Shown here piece by piece: positions 9,391 to 20,911 of a stretch of DNA of 64,000 bases. This DNA comes from Chionoecetes opilio. Lineage: Eukaryota; Arthropoda; Malacostraca; Decapoda; Majidae. Where the stretch lies: positions 94,501-158,500 of the forward strand of contig JACEEZ010022702.1 of NCBI GenBank assembly GCA_016584305.1, given 5' to 3'. The notes under the pieces are model-generated. The model was given only the letters and a program-made list of their open reading frames with translations. It was not told the origin of the DNA and searched no databases. Numbering within the stretch: position 1 is the stretch's first letter; each line of letters opens with the position of its first letter. The position numbers were made by a program, and so were the translations under genes.

Positions 9391-11438
9391 CGCTATGGTT
9401 GAATATCTTTTTGGATTAGTGTTCGCTCGCGCCCTTCGGAGGGAAAGGCGATTGCGCGATCGCCTTGACCTTCTCGCCTTGAGTGACAGGGATCTGCTGG
9501 AGAATTACCGGTTCCCACGACATGATCTGATTGAACTCATCCAAGAGCTGGAGCCTGCACTTGGTAGAAGGACGAGGAGAGCAAATGCCATCCCTACCCA
9601 AACGCAGGTTCTGGTAGCACTGCGGTTCTTTGCTAGCGGCTCCTTCCAGAATATTGTTGGAGACATTGGTGGTAAGTTACTCTCACTCCCATCTGAATCA
9701 TGCTTTTTTATACTTAGGTCAGCAGTTTTCACCTAACCTGCTGACAATCTGACTACATTGGATATATTTACAATAGTTAAAAAGGCTACACTATGTTAGG
9801 TTGATTATATTGTATAGTTCTGCTTGACCCTCTGAATATCTTCTAACAATAGTGATTTATCTTGGGGGGGGGGGGGGGGGAGATGCCGTGCCGTGAGGAT
9901 AAGGTATGAAATCTATTTTGAAGTTTAGGGGGAAAATGTTGACATCCTCTAATAAATTAAATACTTAAATCTGTTCTTATTTACTTCTCTACAGGACCTT
10001 CTCAAGCTGCTGTAAGTAGGATCATAAGGGATGTCACCAATGCTTGAGCAACAAGGCAGTGGAGGAAATTAGAATGCCCTCCACGCACGGCCCAGGATTT
10101 GAGTGTGTCAGCTCAAACCTTCAGAAGGATGCGAAATTTCCCACGAGTGATTGGAGCCCTTGATTGTAAGATGTTATGTCTTTTGGTCTGAAATATTAGA
10201 TATCATGTTATTGGTTTAATTTGGTTTAAATGACATAAGTTGTAGCAGTAAGGTCAGAAATATTGTATTAAGTATCATGTTGGTTATAGTTTGGTCTAAT
10301 TTGCACATAAGAGAAAGCAATAGGGACACAATGAAGCTGTCTCTTAATGATATATGTCTTTTTTACATGTTTGTCCACAGGTACTCATGTTGCCATCAAG
10401 GGGCCAAGTGTGGACGAGAACATCTATGTCAACCGCAAGAGGTATCATTCTATGAATGTTCAAGTTATGTGTGATGCCGCCAAACTAATCATCAGCTTCT
10501 GTGCCAGATTTCCAGGTACTGTTACTGCAATGGAGATGCAGTGTACTGATACTGTTCATATAACTAACAAATACTACATGTTAGAGTATTTATAAATTGT
10601 TACTGTTTTTGTGAGTAATTTCAGATTTGCTAGCAGGAAAAAATGTGCAAAGCAATAATCAGTAACAATTGTGAGTGTTTTGTGCGTTCAATCAATGACT
10701 TTTTGCAGGGTCGACACATGATTCATTCATATGGAACAATTGTGCGTTGCGTCAGCGGTTTGACAGATGCGACTTTGGAAACTACCTTCTTCTTGGTGTG
10801 TATATAGGGGGGGTTCTCATCTCTTGGATTGAAGCTGCATAACAAATTTTATCTAATTACCTTGCCTGCAGCAATTTCACGTGTTATATTCTTTTCTGGA
10901 CTTAGATTACCATCTCAGGGACAAGGGAATTATGTGACTGAAATATTACAGGAGACACTGGCTATGCTTTGGAGTAATTTTTGATGACTCCAGTCACGCA
11001 CCCTACAACAGTACCCGAGGAGCGGTACAATAGGGTACATACGACGACACGCGTCACCGTGGAACAGACTTTCGGTATCCTGAAAAGCCGCTTCAGGTGA
11101 CCTTTTTTTTTTTTTCCAATTTCTTAACATGTACGTAAGATTTTCACCTCAATGAAACCTATGAGAAGTTAATTTTTCTTTTGTTTTAGCACTTAAGTGA
11201 TTGTATGGTAGATATCAATGTTATAGTCTAATCAACTGGTCTCTTCATCCTGGGAACTCCCTCAATGGGATGGCCACAACAAACTAGTTGCTCCTGTCCA
11301 TACCTTCTACTCACACTTCAATCCTCTCACTTTCTTATCCTACCTCATCCTCAAGTATTCTAGTACTCTGTCTTCCCAATTTTATATAGGACTTTCCTCT
11401 CTCACCCACAGCATCCAATACACTCAGGTAAATCCTCT

Positions 11439-13716
11439 TTGTCATGTCTAACATCAGTGGTGGGTAAATTATTGGAATCTATTATTGCAAAAAACATTAG
11501 AGAGCACTTAGATAAACATAGTTTGATCAATGATTCACAACATGGATTCACCAAGGGTAGGTCATGTCTCACCAATTTATTGAGTTTTTATAGGAAAGTT
11601 TATGAGACGGCAGATAATGATAAGGATTATGATATAATATATCTGGACTTTAGTAAGGCATTTGACAAAGTACCACACGAGCGACTCTTAAATAAGGTTA
11701 GGGCTCATGGTATAGATGGGAAGGTTCTTCATTGGATCAGAGCTTGGCTAAGTAATAGGCAACAAAGGGTTACAATTAATGGTTCCAAATCTGAATGGGG
11801 ACTGGTGACAAGTGGAGTTCCACAAGGGTCTGTTTTGGGCCCATTACTATTTTTGATTTACATCAACGACTTGGATAGTTTAGTTTAGTTTATTGCCATA
11901 TCTTTAGAAGTACATATATTATATAATTATATACAAATGTGATCTTAGGCATTAGTCCGCCGAGCAACAGCTCCCTGGCGGACAGGAACAGTGTACAAAA
12001 TATTATAAATATATGAAGGGCGGCAATAATAAAATATATTTACAAATAAAAAAAATGTTAACTACCATAACAAGTACCCAAGTTGATTGATACAATTAAA
12101 CACTAATTTTGCTACTGAAAATACTAATGATGTGAAGAATATTCATATTAATCCCTAATGTTTTGATTCTGTTGATGGAAAAAGTTAATCTTAAGTCTAT
12201 TTTTAAATGTATTAAAATTGTTAATACTTTTCAAATTGTTTGGTAAATTGTTCCAACAATTAGGACCAACACAGTGCAGTGAATGTTTATATAATGTTGT
12301 TCGTGGTTGTGGACATATCAGGTCAATATGGTTTCCTCGCGTACCTTGACTGTGGTGAAGAACTTTAAATAATTTATTACTATCACTACTATCATTTATA
12401 CCATTGTAAATTGTAAGTACAAGAAAATATTTTTTTTTAAACTCAAATTTCAGTAACCCTAAATCATTAAATAATAAATCTGTATGATCATACTTGCCTT
12501 TAAAGGTAATTGTTCTTATTATTTTCTTTTGTGCAATGAAAACATCTTTTACAGTGGAAGGCCAAGTACATCCCCAGACAGACAAACAGTAAATTATATA
12601 TAGATAACATAAAGAATAGTATATGCTTCGCAAAGCTTCAGTCGTTAAGTTGTGCCTAATTCTGTATAAAATTCCACACATTTTTGATAAGTTCAAATTT
12701 ACAGATTGTATATGTTTTTTCCAATTTAAATTTTCGTCAATAATAACACCCAGAAATCTAATGTAAGTGACTCTCTGAATTTCATTTTCTGATAGTGGGA
12801 TTAGCAGTGATATCAGCAAGTTTGCTGATGATACTAAATTAGGTAGGATTATTGGATCACAGTCTGATGTAAACATATTGCAGGGAGACTTAGATAAACT
12901 TAACGAGTGGGGAGTCAGATGGCAGATGGAATTTAATATTGATAAATGTAGCGTTATGAATGTTGGTAGAAAAAACCCTGGTAATAGATACACCATAAGC
13001 AATGTATCGCTGAAAAGATCAGAAGGTGAAAAAGATCTTGGAGTGAGGGTGAGCCCAGACCTCCGACCTAGGAAACAATGTATTGAGGCCAGAAATAGAG
13101 CTAATAGAGAATTAGGATTCATTACCAGAAGTGTTAAAAGTAGAAGTGCGGAAGTTATTCTAAAGCTTTATCTGGCTCTAGTCAGGCCTCACCTAGACTA
13201 TGCAGTTCAGTTTTGGTCTCCATATTACAGGATGGATATAGTGTTGTTAGAAAAAGTGCAGAGAAGGATGACCAAAATGATATACAAGGGATGCGTAACT
13301 TTAGTTATGAGAGGAGATTGAAGTTATTAAAATTACACTCACTCGAGAGACGCAGAGTAAGGGGCGATCTGATAGAAGTTTTTAAGTGGATAAAAGGATT
13401 TAATAAAGGAGCGGTAGGAAAAGTTCTTACGGCTTTTAACCAGGGTAGAACAAGAAGTAACGGATTCAAGCTGGAAAAGCGTAGATTTAGAAAGGAAATA
13501 GGGAAAAACTAGTTCACAAATAGGGTGGTGAATGACTGGAATGGTCTCAGTAGACAGGTAGTTAGTGCTGAGTCATTGGGGAGCTTTAAAGGGGAGCTGG
13601 ATAGGTTCATGGATGGGGATGAAAGGTGGATGTAAGTAGTGTTAGGTGACAGGAACTACCACGTGTAGGCCTCGCGGCCTCTTGTAGCTTCCTTATTTTC
13701 TTATGTTCTTATGTCA
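11439..13716 (+). mobile_element. CR1-like LINE, 5'-truncated, split by another LINE
   Basis: The first part (11439-11879) encodes reverse transcriptase fingers and palm: [32 protein letters not shown] with the motif A Asp intact, and [20 protein letters not shown]. The frame resumes at 12791 with SDISKFADDTKLGRI, so the catalytic FADD box lies beyond a 911-bp insertion. The thumb and C-terminus follow (RPHLDYAVQFWSPYY; LERRRVRGDLIEVFKWI). A frameshift lies near 13281 (apparent 2-bp gain) and a TAG at 13510-13512. A 3' UTR of about 90 bp ends in a TTATGTTCTTATG tail. It sits in intron 5 of the Harbinger pseudogene in the same orientation. The same 3' end occurs on the minus strand at three other places in the window. 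Confidence 0.9.
11880..12790 (-). mobile_element. Second LINE, 5'-truncated, inserted antisense into the CR1-like LINE
   Basis: On the minus strand the reverse transcriptase C-terminal region reads from about 12793 to a stop at 12148. It includes RFLGVIIDENLNWKKHI, SVWGCTW and a tail ending NQNIRD. A 3' UTR follows, finishing in GGCAATAAACTAAACTAAA at the 11880 end, a short-repeat tail. The insertion is bracketed by GATAGT at 11874-11879 and 12791-12796, a target-site duplication that exactly interrupts the host LINE codons. The clade is not certain; it differs from the CR1-like host. Confidence 0.9.
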
Positions 13717-14338
13717 GACCCCATTCTCTCTTGAGGGAATGAATCACATTAGGAAGCTGCGTTTGATAACCTTCACCACTGCACTGTTCATTTTTCCTCC
13801 TTAGTAGTTCATTTGTCCATTACACTTATTATTCCTTATCTCTATATGGGTTTAACAATTAAGTTACATCATGCCTCTCCCTTTTAAAATTCTTCACCTA
13901 ACTCTTTTGTATACAATCAATATTTTTGCTCCTGAGAAACAGTAATCTCTGCTTGATATGCATCATTAATTAAGTAAATTTGTGTTGCATTTGTAGAAAT
14001 TCTTTGACTAGTACAATTGTCTAATTTCTCAGGTGTCTTCACAAGTCTGGAGGTGCGCTCCAGTATACACCCCTCAAGTGTTGCAAGATCATTGTATCTT
14101 GTCTTCTGCTGCACAACCGCTGTGTCAGGCGTGGAATTCCAGAACCTCAGCAGGTATTCATTGCAGTTAATATAAAGTAACAATGTTAATTTTTATTAAT
14201 TTTTAAATCGCTGTCTGTGTCGGTATCTAGTATTACGACAGCAGGTATTTATTTTTCAGTTATTCGTGCGTAAGTGTTAGTTTTAATTTATTTTTGGAAT
14301 TCTGTCTCCAATGTTTGTAGTACGTAGTATAGTTAGTA

Positions 14339-14619
14339 CACTCTTAGAAAAGAAGGGTAGGAAAAGGGTAGAAAAAGGGTATTTATAGTGATGAAATACT
14401 GCTACCCTTACAAATATACCCTTTTGCAACCCTAAATATACCCTTTTCCAACCCCAAATGTACCCTTTCTCATCCCTCTCGTCTAAAAAGGGTAGATAAA
14501 GGGTAGATGAAGGGTATAATCAGCAGCATCTACCCTCCAGCTTGGACATAGGGTATAAAAAGGGTACTGATGGTGTGATGTAACAATTCTACCCTTAATA
14601 TACCCCCCATTTCTGAGTG
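14339..14619. mobile_element. MITE-like element rich in AGGGTA/TACCCT motifs
   Basis: The ends CACTCTTAGAAA and TTTCTGAGTG form short imperfect terminal inverted repeats. The ~280-bp interior has many copies of AAAGGGTA or its complement TACCCTTT, with the strand switching across the element. It lies in the last intron of the Harbinger pseudogene. There is no coding capacity. Family assignment is uncertain. Confidence 0.6.
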
Positions 14620-14932
14620 TGTACTTCTTGATGTTGTTGTTAGAGACAATTGTATTCATGTTATTACCCTTAGATTGCTCTTTGTAGCAGTGCCATATAA
14701 GTTGTAGCTAATGTAGCCAGTGGCGCAAGTGACGAATTGAATCCTTGATTTCTTTCAATGTACAAATGCTGCCATAATATTGTATTAGTTTTATAAAGAT
14801 CATATTTCCTCCCCAGTTGGATGATGATGAGTAACCCGACGTGACCCCTGTGCCTGGACGTGCTAACCGTGGGACAGGTCGTGCTGTTCAGCTTGAAATC
14901 ATCCAAATTATTATTCTTGAAAAGGTAATCAA

Positions 14933-15392
14933 AATAAGAACATACATAAATAACGAAGCTAGAACAGGTTGCGAGACCTACACGAAGTAATTCCTGTTAC
15001 TTAACATTACCTACATCCACCTTTCATCCCCATCCATGAATTATCTAGCCTCATTTTAAAGCTCTCTAATGACTCCGCACTAACTACCTGTCTACTGAGT
15101 CCATTCCAATCATTTACCAGTCAATTTGTGACCAATTTTCTCCCTAATTCCTTTTTAAATCTGCTTTTCCAGCTTGAATCCGTTATTTGTTGTTCTTTTT
15201 CTTTGTGTAACTTCGTGTAACTTTTCCTACATCTCCTTTATAGTATCCCTTTAACCACTTAAAAACTTCTATCAGATCACCCCTTACTTTACGCCTCTGT
15301 AAATGCCTCCTGTAAATTTAATAGTTTCAATCCCTTCGCATAACTAAAGTTACGCATCCCACGAATCATTTTGCTCATCCTTCTCTGCACTG
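14933..15392 (-). mobile_element. 3' end of the CR1-like LINE family (minus strand)
   Basis: Reading the minus strand, this matches the C-terminal coding and 3' UTR region of the element at 11439-13716. Shared segments include the equivalents of CTACATCCACCTTTCATCCC and CCAGCTTGAATCCGTTA. It has diverged, with small indels. Confidence 0.8.
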
Positions 15393-16374
15393 ATTATTTT
15401 TATTAACAAGGCTGTATCCATCTAAATAGGAAATGGTTAAGATAGCAATTTACGATTTAAATAAGCACTAAAACAATCAAATCAGAGCTTCCATGTTTTA
15501 ATCAAACCATATCTTTACCATGGAAAATAATCTCTACATGCGAACTTAGAGATAATAGAGATAATAATATGTATATTAATTTATTAGAGTATGTTCATAA
15601 TACTGAGAATATTGCACACAAAACCATGCATAAATCATGAGGACTGGAAAATAATCACAGATTGTGAACGTTGCACAAATTAAAGCATCGATTTTGTGAA
15701 AACATAAATTTGCTAATGTTTTATATAAGCTAAGGGGAAAAATCACAGCCTTTGACACTAAAATTAAAAAATATTGCCATCTTTGAATATAATACCTTAC
15801 AACTTTTGAGCAAAAGGGGAAAAATCACAGTGAATGCTTTTGATCTTTACACCATATAGTGCTTTGCCATGGAAAGAAAATGAGGAAACACCAATACAAA
15901 AACTGCTACATGCCGGCCTGCACGTAGCAGTCAGTTAGAGTGCGGGAGTTGATGGAGGGAAAAGCATTTAACTCAACCCTGTTTAGGACGACAGCACTAT
16001 ATTGAGCTACCTGTCTATCTTGGACATTACGATAGCAGGCAGAGTAAAACTCAGTTATGTGCTAAAACAAACAGATGATTATCTGACATTACACTTTGTA
16101 AATCATTCCCTATGAAAAATATTCAGCTATCATTAATAATGATCTCATACTAAATAATCTTGTATCCTACGATGACCTTTCAGAATTTCAGTCTCATGGA
16201 ATTTCAGAATTTCAGAAAAAGAATCAGCACATGCTAACTTAACAACAAACTAATACTAAATAATCTTATATCCTTTGTTAACCTAAAATAATAAATAAAT
16301 GGTAACTAATAATTAAATTAATACTTAATAATCTTATATCCTACGTTAACCTAAAATATAATAAAAAATGTCAA
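15393..16374. other. AT-rich non-coding stretch
   Basis: No gene recognised. A short module containing AATAATCTTATATCCT recurs at about 16150, 16255 and 16322, suggesting a degenerate local duplication. Confidence 0.5.
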
Positions 16375-17220
16375 TTGGAAACGAGCCATAACCTCCGCAA
16401 GTTTCAACACAGCATCAGCATTTGCTTGCTGTGCTCGGGAAAGCTCCTGCTGTGTGTTTGCTATGCCCTCCAGGGTCGCAATGATCTGCCCCTGTCCTGC
16501 CGCACTACCTACCTCTCACTGTCCCAACAAGCTCCCGCAGCAGGCCTCTGATCTCCCCCTGTGTGTTCACCACACCCGGCAACATCCTGAATTCAGCACT
16601 TAGATCTGAAACAGAAATACAATAAATTAGCACCTTCCTACTGTATCAACAAGTTCTCCTGCAATTAAATGGAAGTGTGCAGCTAATTATGGAGTAAGCG
16701 TTGTTACTATTCATAAATCCAGATATCTGAAATTTAGTGAAATTTTGGTAACTACTTTTTCCTGGTAACTTAAGACACTAAAAATACACCATAACTACCG
16801 CTGCTGCAGGAGTTGTTGCCCTGCTCCTCCGCGGAGTACGGGAAGTTGTTTGAGAGCCTGCTGATGGTGCCTGGCAGCCTGCAGGTGATGGAGCCCGGTA
16901 GCTTGCTGGCGATGGGGCCTGGTAGCCTAGAGGTGATGGTGCCTGGCAGCCTGCAGGTGATGGGACCCGGGTAGCTTGCAGGCAATGGGACCCGGTATCC
17001 TGCAAGTGATGGGCTCATGTAGCCTGCAGGTGATGAGCTCATGTAGACTGCAGGAGATGGGCTCATGTAGCCTGCAGGTGATGGGGCATGGTAGCTTGCA
17101 GGTGATGGTGGGCTCATGTAGGCGGCAGCAGGTGATGGGGCCTGCGAGGCTGTAGGAGAGGGGACTATGTTCCCAGCAGGTGATGAGGCCTGGGAGGCTG
17201 CAGGTGTGTAATGGACCCAT
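16375..17220 (-). pseudogene. Possible two-exon gene with SPA-Y repeats, candidate Harbinger partner
   Basis: On the minus strand a ~400-bp segment (about 17215-16797) encodes ~10-residue repeats of the form SPAGYMSPSPA, produced by a degenerate ~30-bp minisatellite. An acceptor TATTTCTGTTTCAG precedes a second segment from about 16606, reading LSAEFRMLPGVVNTQGEIR. After a shift at a TAGGTAG stretch it continues IIATLEGIANTQQELSRAQQ, an alpha-helical, coiled-coil-like tail with a stop near 16377. Such tails occur at the C-terminus of Myb/SANT-like DNA-binding proteins, and Harbinger elements carry a Myb-like second gene. No SANT domain was found upstream, so this assignment is speculative. 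Confidence 0.3.
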
Positions 17221-18599
17221 TTACTCTACTTGAGGTAAGGATTGATTTGACATCTTCAAGCCTCATATAGTTGGGCAGTGATGTTGATTTTTCTATGTGA
17301 ACAGTATTTTTGATGATACAGCCAATTTAAGTACAGGAAAATGTATACGCTCTAAAACGACTGGCGCCATGTTGTGACGTCACTAGCTTAGACAACAGAG
17401 CAAAACAGCTGTAAAGCGGCCGCTACTATTATGTACTACCTACTAATACACCAACTTGCATTACCCCTACTACCGCAAGATGACCAGTAATCCTCCTTCA
17501 AGTGATGTAGTAGGTATTCACTGTGTTTGTGAATATGTAAGTTGTAGTTTATAAGGAAAAAGTGGATAGACAGAGATAAGTGGCCCGTGACACCTGACAA
17601 GTGACGACTTCTGGGATCGGCATTCCTTATAGGGAGCTTAATGAACCTGCAAGACAGTAAAGCTAGACGAGAGACGAACTCATAGAGGAACAGGTAGAAT
17701 GTATGGCTTTCTTCCCACATAAGCAAAACATACACCCTTCGATCACTCACTCACACTACAACTTTCATAACCATACTTCCTCTACTTTCCTCTGAAGTTC
17801 GTTTATGGTATACGTTGTACATTCATAATCAGATTCTAAGCTCTATAAGATTGTCCGATTCCCGGTCACTATGTCCTGATATCACGCCACTTTGCTCTGT
17901 CTATCCACTTTTTCCTTATAACCTCAACTTACGATTTCAACCGTGATATCTCCTACATCATTAAAGGAGCTTATGTCTTTGCGGTAGTGGGGGTATGCAA
18001 GTAGTTAGGTAGTAAATAAACTATCAATTTGCGGTTTGCTGGCCAAACAGCGATCAGCTGATCAGGGAGATCTGAGTCTGCAGTTCTACGTACCCAATCA
18101 CAGCGGTTCCGCCGTGTGTGATATTGGCCCAAAGGCTATATTCATTTATGGTGCATTTTCGCAGAAGATATAGTGGCAGATATGTAGCCTACTATTGCAG
18201 CCCAAGCGTTATAATACTCCGTTTTAGGTGTGAGTAACGGGCCTGCTGGAATAATATTAAGCGAATATTTGTATAAACACTTTGAATGCAAGGCAGTAAA
18301 TATTTTAGATTTAAAAAAAAAAAAATTCATTTAAGTAAAAGGTACATGTAATGGGTTAATGGAACTGTCGCCGATAGGAACTCGTCGAAACAACAACCGA
18401 GAACAGTCACCAGTGGTGGAACACTCGCCAAATTTTAAAGTTTCGGGTACAGTTCCACTTGGACTAGATGAAAAGGAAGAATAAATGGTATTTCAATGTT
18501 GAAAACTCCATTTATGGAAGCCAACAAAATAAACAATTATTAAGATTTTGTGTAATTCATTTATCGTTCGTATCGTTTGTCGAAAATGAATATATCTTC
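17221..18599. other. Non-coding stretch with one CRE palindrome
   Basis: TGACGTCA lies near 17376 in the context GCGCCATGTTGTGACGTCAC. Otherwise I see no coding frame or repeat. Confidence 0.4.
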
Positions 18600-18840
18600 T
18601 TATTATAGATTGGCGAGTCACCTCGCCCACCCTACGACGCCACTCCCGGGGGTCACCACGCGCGAGTCCCCATGCAGGCTCCCTTCCCATATCAAGCAAC
18701 TCTCGACAAGAAGCCTCAACTTGCCCCAGCCACGAGCCTTGTGGGCGCCCCCTTGGCCTCCTCCACGCTGGATTGTCTCTTACAGATACAACCCGATGGG
18801 AAGGATCGGTTTCAGGGTAGCGTGCCACATGCCCATATAG
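18600..18840 (-). pseudogene. LINE ORF2 C-terminal fragment
   Basis: The minus strand encodes RRPRGRPQGSWLGQVEASC followed by an arginine-rich helical stretch (DPREWRRRVGEVT), the usual extreme C-terminus of many arthropod LINE reverse transcriptases. No upstream RT blocks remain. A related short copy lies at about 28805-28900. Confidence 0.55.
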
Positions 18841-18875
18841 CCGAAGTTGGCGCTGATGAACTATGCAGGTAACCC

Positions 18876-19470
18876 AGCAAACACACTACGTAAACCTTAC
18901 GTTTTGAGAAGGTAGCGTTTTGGTAACGTTAGGAAAATTCGTAATATATACGTAAATCATACGTTCGCTCTTGAATTGTGTATGTTGTATTTAGGTAGTG
19001 TTTGGTTACGTCACTACGAGACGTTTTTTCAACGTAATTAATACGAAATACGAATACAGAAATACGTGTTTCTTCTACTAATATATTACGTAGTGGTTTT
19101 ACGTTTCAATTACGTATTTATAACATCATGATGTAACGTGATATTAGAGGATTCAAAACGTTATAAATACATAATGAATACGTGGATACATATGTTAGAG
19201 ATACGTAAGTATTACGTTAATATGAATTGTGTATGTTGTATTTAGGTAGTGTTTGGTTACGTCGCTACAATACGTTTTTCAACGTAATTAAGACGTTATA
19301 GTAATACGTGTTTCTTCTACTAATATATTACGTAGTGGTTTTACGTTTCAATTACGTATTTATAACATCATGATGTAACGTGAAATTAGAGGATTCAAAT
19401 CGTTATATATACATAATGAATACGTGGATACATATGTTAAAGATACGTAAGTATTACGTTAATATGACAT
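18876..19470. repeat. ACGT-rich repeat, ~251-bp unit, about 2.3 copies
   Basis: The block starts ACCCAGCAAACACACTACGT. GAATTGTGTATGTTGTATTT recurs at 18973 and 19224 (251 bp apart), with most of the intervening sequence repeated at high identity. Self-complementary TACGTA/AACGTT/ACGTAA motifs are far denser than expected. CCCAGCAAAC is a common MITE terminus in marine invertebrates, but no matching end is found on the right, so the element may be truncated. Confidence 0.7.
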
Positions 19471-19610
19471 AAACCGTTATTGATCAGTAACAGGACTTTT
19501 GTGTTAAACCTGTAAGCAATTCTAAGGATGTATGAACACAAGAGACAGTTTCATTCATATCAGATTTCAAAGGTAAACTCTCGAGTTCACATACATCCAG
19601 TTTACCACAC

Positions 19611-19635
19611 TCTCTCTCTCTCTCTCTCTCTCTCT
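19611..19635 (+). repeat. (TC)n microsatellite
   Basis: An uninterrupted TC dinucleotide run of about 12 units. Confidence 0.95.
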
Positions 19636-19986
19636 GGAAACGAAAGGTAAATGTTAGTTCCCTTATTTCTATTCAAGGAAGCATGATATTTGACGGTAAA
19701 ATAGTACAGAGATATGTTGTGGAGCATTCCCTGCGCATCGCTACTGTGAAGCGTTGCTTTGTTTTAAAAACTGATGGCGTTGGCGGTGCAGTTCAATGTA
19801 GTTACAGTGATGTACAGTTCGATGGTACATATGTGTGATTGTACGCATCAGGTGTGCCCTTGAGCTGGAGCCCACAGTGTCTGCTATAGTTGATTACACC
19901 AGGGAAGGCTGTGAATGCCACAATTAACCCATCTTGCAGTTGCCTGTGTACCTGCACGCCATTCTGGTTTCAAGTAAATCAGTCGG

Positions 19987-20061
19987 CACCTTAAAGGTAC
20001 TGTGGCACCACAGCCTGCACGGCCCCATCAAACCCCCAACAACAACAACACCTTAAAGGTA
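19987..20061 (+). mobile_element. Very short retrotransposed insert with perfect 13-bp target duplication
   Basis: CACCTTAAAGGTA at 19987-19999 is repeated exactly at 20049-20061. The 49-bp insert between them begins CTGTGGCACCACAGCC and ends in a (CAA)n tail. A 3'-tailed insert bracketed by a target-site duplication is the mark of LINE-type target-primed reverse transcription with extreme 5' truncation. The LINE at 31105-31870 also ends in (CAA)n, but the bodies are not clearly the same family. Confidence 0.8.
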
Positions 20062-20513
20062 ATACCACGTCCATGAATTTCTCATACATACACACACGAG
20101 ATGAATCAGTTAGTATGAATATTTTCATGATTGAGTCAAGTGTATTTTTCTACTTTCAACCAGTAATGGAGTACCTGGTCAAAAGTACACTTTTCCCATG
20201 TATTTTAATATGCTACGAGTGTTGGACAAATTTAAAACCGTCGTAGATAATATTAATAACCACTCGGAGGGAGTGAAGGGGGGCGAGGCCCCTCCTATTC
20301 TATCAGGTTATTTTTAGGGTTATAATGGACGAGAACTGCGCGGTCGCTACAGCCTTTACCACTTACGTTTTTCCATATTATTTTTTGCTCACAATACTGT
20401 ACAGTATTAATCCACTTCCACGTAACCTTCAAAACGTATTTACATATTGTAGAAATGATATAGTTGTCTAATACGCATACACACACCCTCCCTGTCCAGA
20501 GGCCCCCCAACCC

Positions 20514-20911
20514 CTTAGGAGGTTAGGTTAAGGTTGGGTGGTGTCTCCCCATGCGGCCGCCTATGGCAATATAAGTAAATTTTAGGGGGTTATAGTGAGT
20601 TTAGGTTAGTAACTTTTAGGTGTTATAGTGAGGTTAGGTTAGTAACGTTTAGGGGTTATAGTGAGGTTAGGTTAGTAACTTTTAGGGGTTATAGTGAGGC
20701 TAGGTTAGTAACGTTTAGGGGTTATAGTGAGGTTAGGTTAGTAACTTATAGTGAGGTTAGGTTAGTAACGTTTAGGGGGTTATAGTGAGGTTAGGTTAGT
20801 AACTTTTAGGGGTTATAGTGAGGTTAGGTTAGTAAATTTTAGGGGGTTATAGTGAGGTTAGGTTAGTAATTTTTATGGGTTATAGTGAGGTTAGGTTAGT
20901 AACTTATGACA
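20514..20911 (+). repeat. ~33-bp minisatellite with GGTTAGGTTAG core, about 11 copies
   Basis: Each unit contains GTTATAGTGAG followed by GTTAGGTTAGTAAC and a T-rich TTTTAGGGG segment. The core includes two TTAGG-like units, the arthropod telomere motif, within a larger repeated unit. Copies differ by one- or two-base changes. Confidence 0.9.

Larger units (their letters stand above)
9395..14919 (+). pseudogene. HARBI1-like: Seven-exon HARBI1/PIF-Harbinger-type transposase pseudogene
   Basis: Exons with matching phases and GT-AG borders are at 9395-9671, 9995-10165, 10381-10515, 10709-10795, 10952-11096, 14033-14153 and about 14817-14919. Exon 1 carries the helical N-terminal region ending QTQVLVALRFFASGSFQN. 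The DDE-type catalytic residues are all visible: Asp at 10162-10164 (GALDCTHV, across exons 2-3), Asp at 10720-10722 (STHDSFIW) and Glu at 11062-11064 (VTVEQTFGILKSRF). Exon 6 gives the conserved C-terminal block SGGALQYTPLKCCKIIVSC...LHN. In-frame stops are TGA 10045-10047, TAA 10975-10977 and TAA 14832-14834, so the gene is dead as written. The family cuts and pastes DNA, usually with a Myb/SANT-like partner. Intron 5 is inflated by nested LINEs and intron 6 by a MITE. I cannot tell a transposon copy from a decayed domesticated gene. Confidence 0.9.

Noticed and set aside
12148..13122. A 324-codon minus-strand frame as one protein
   Set aside because: It crosses the insertion junction at 12790: only the part below about 12793 is LINE coding sequence; the rest is antisense of the host LINE.
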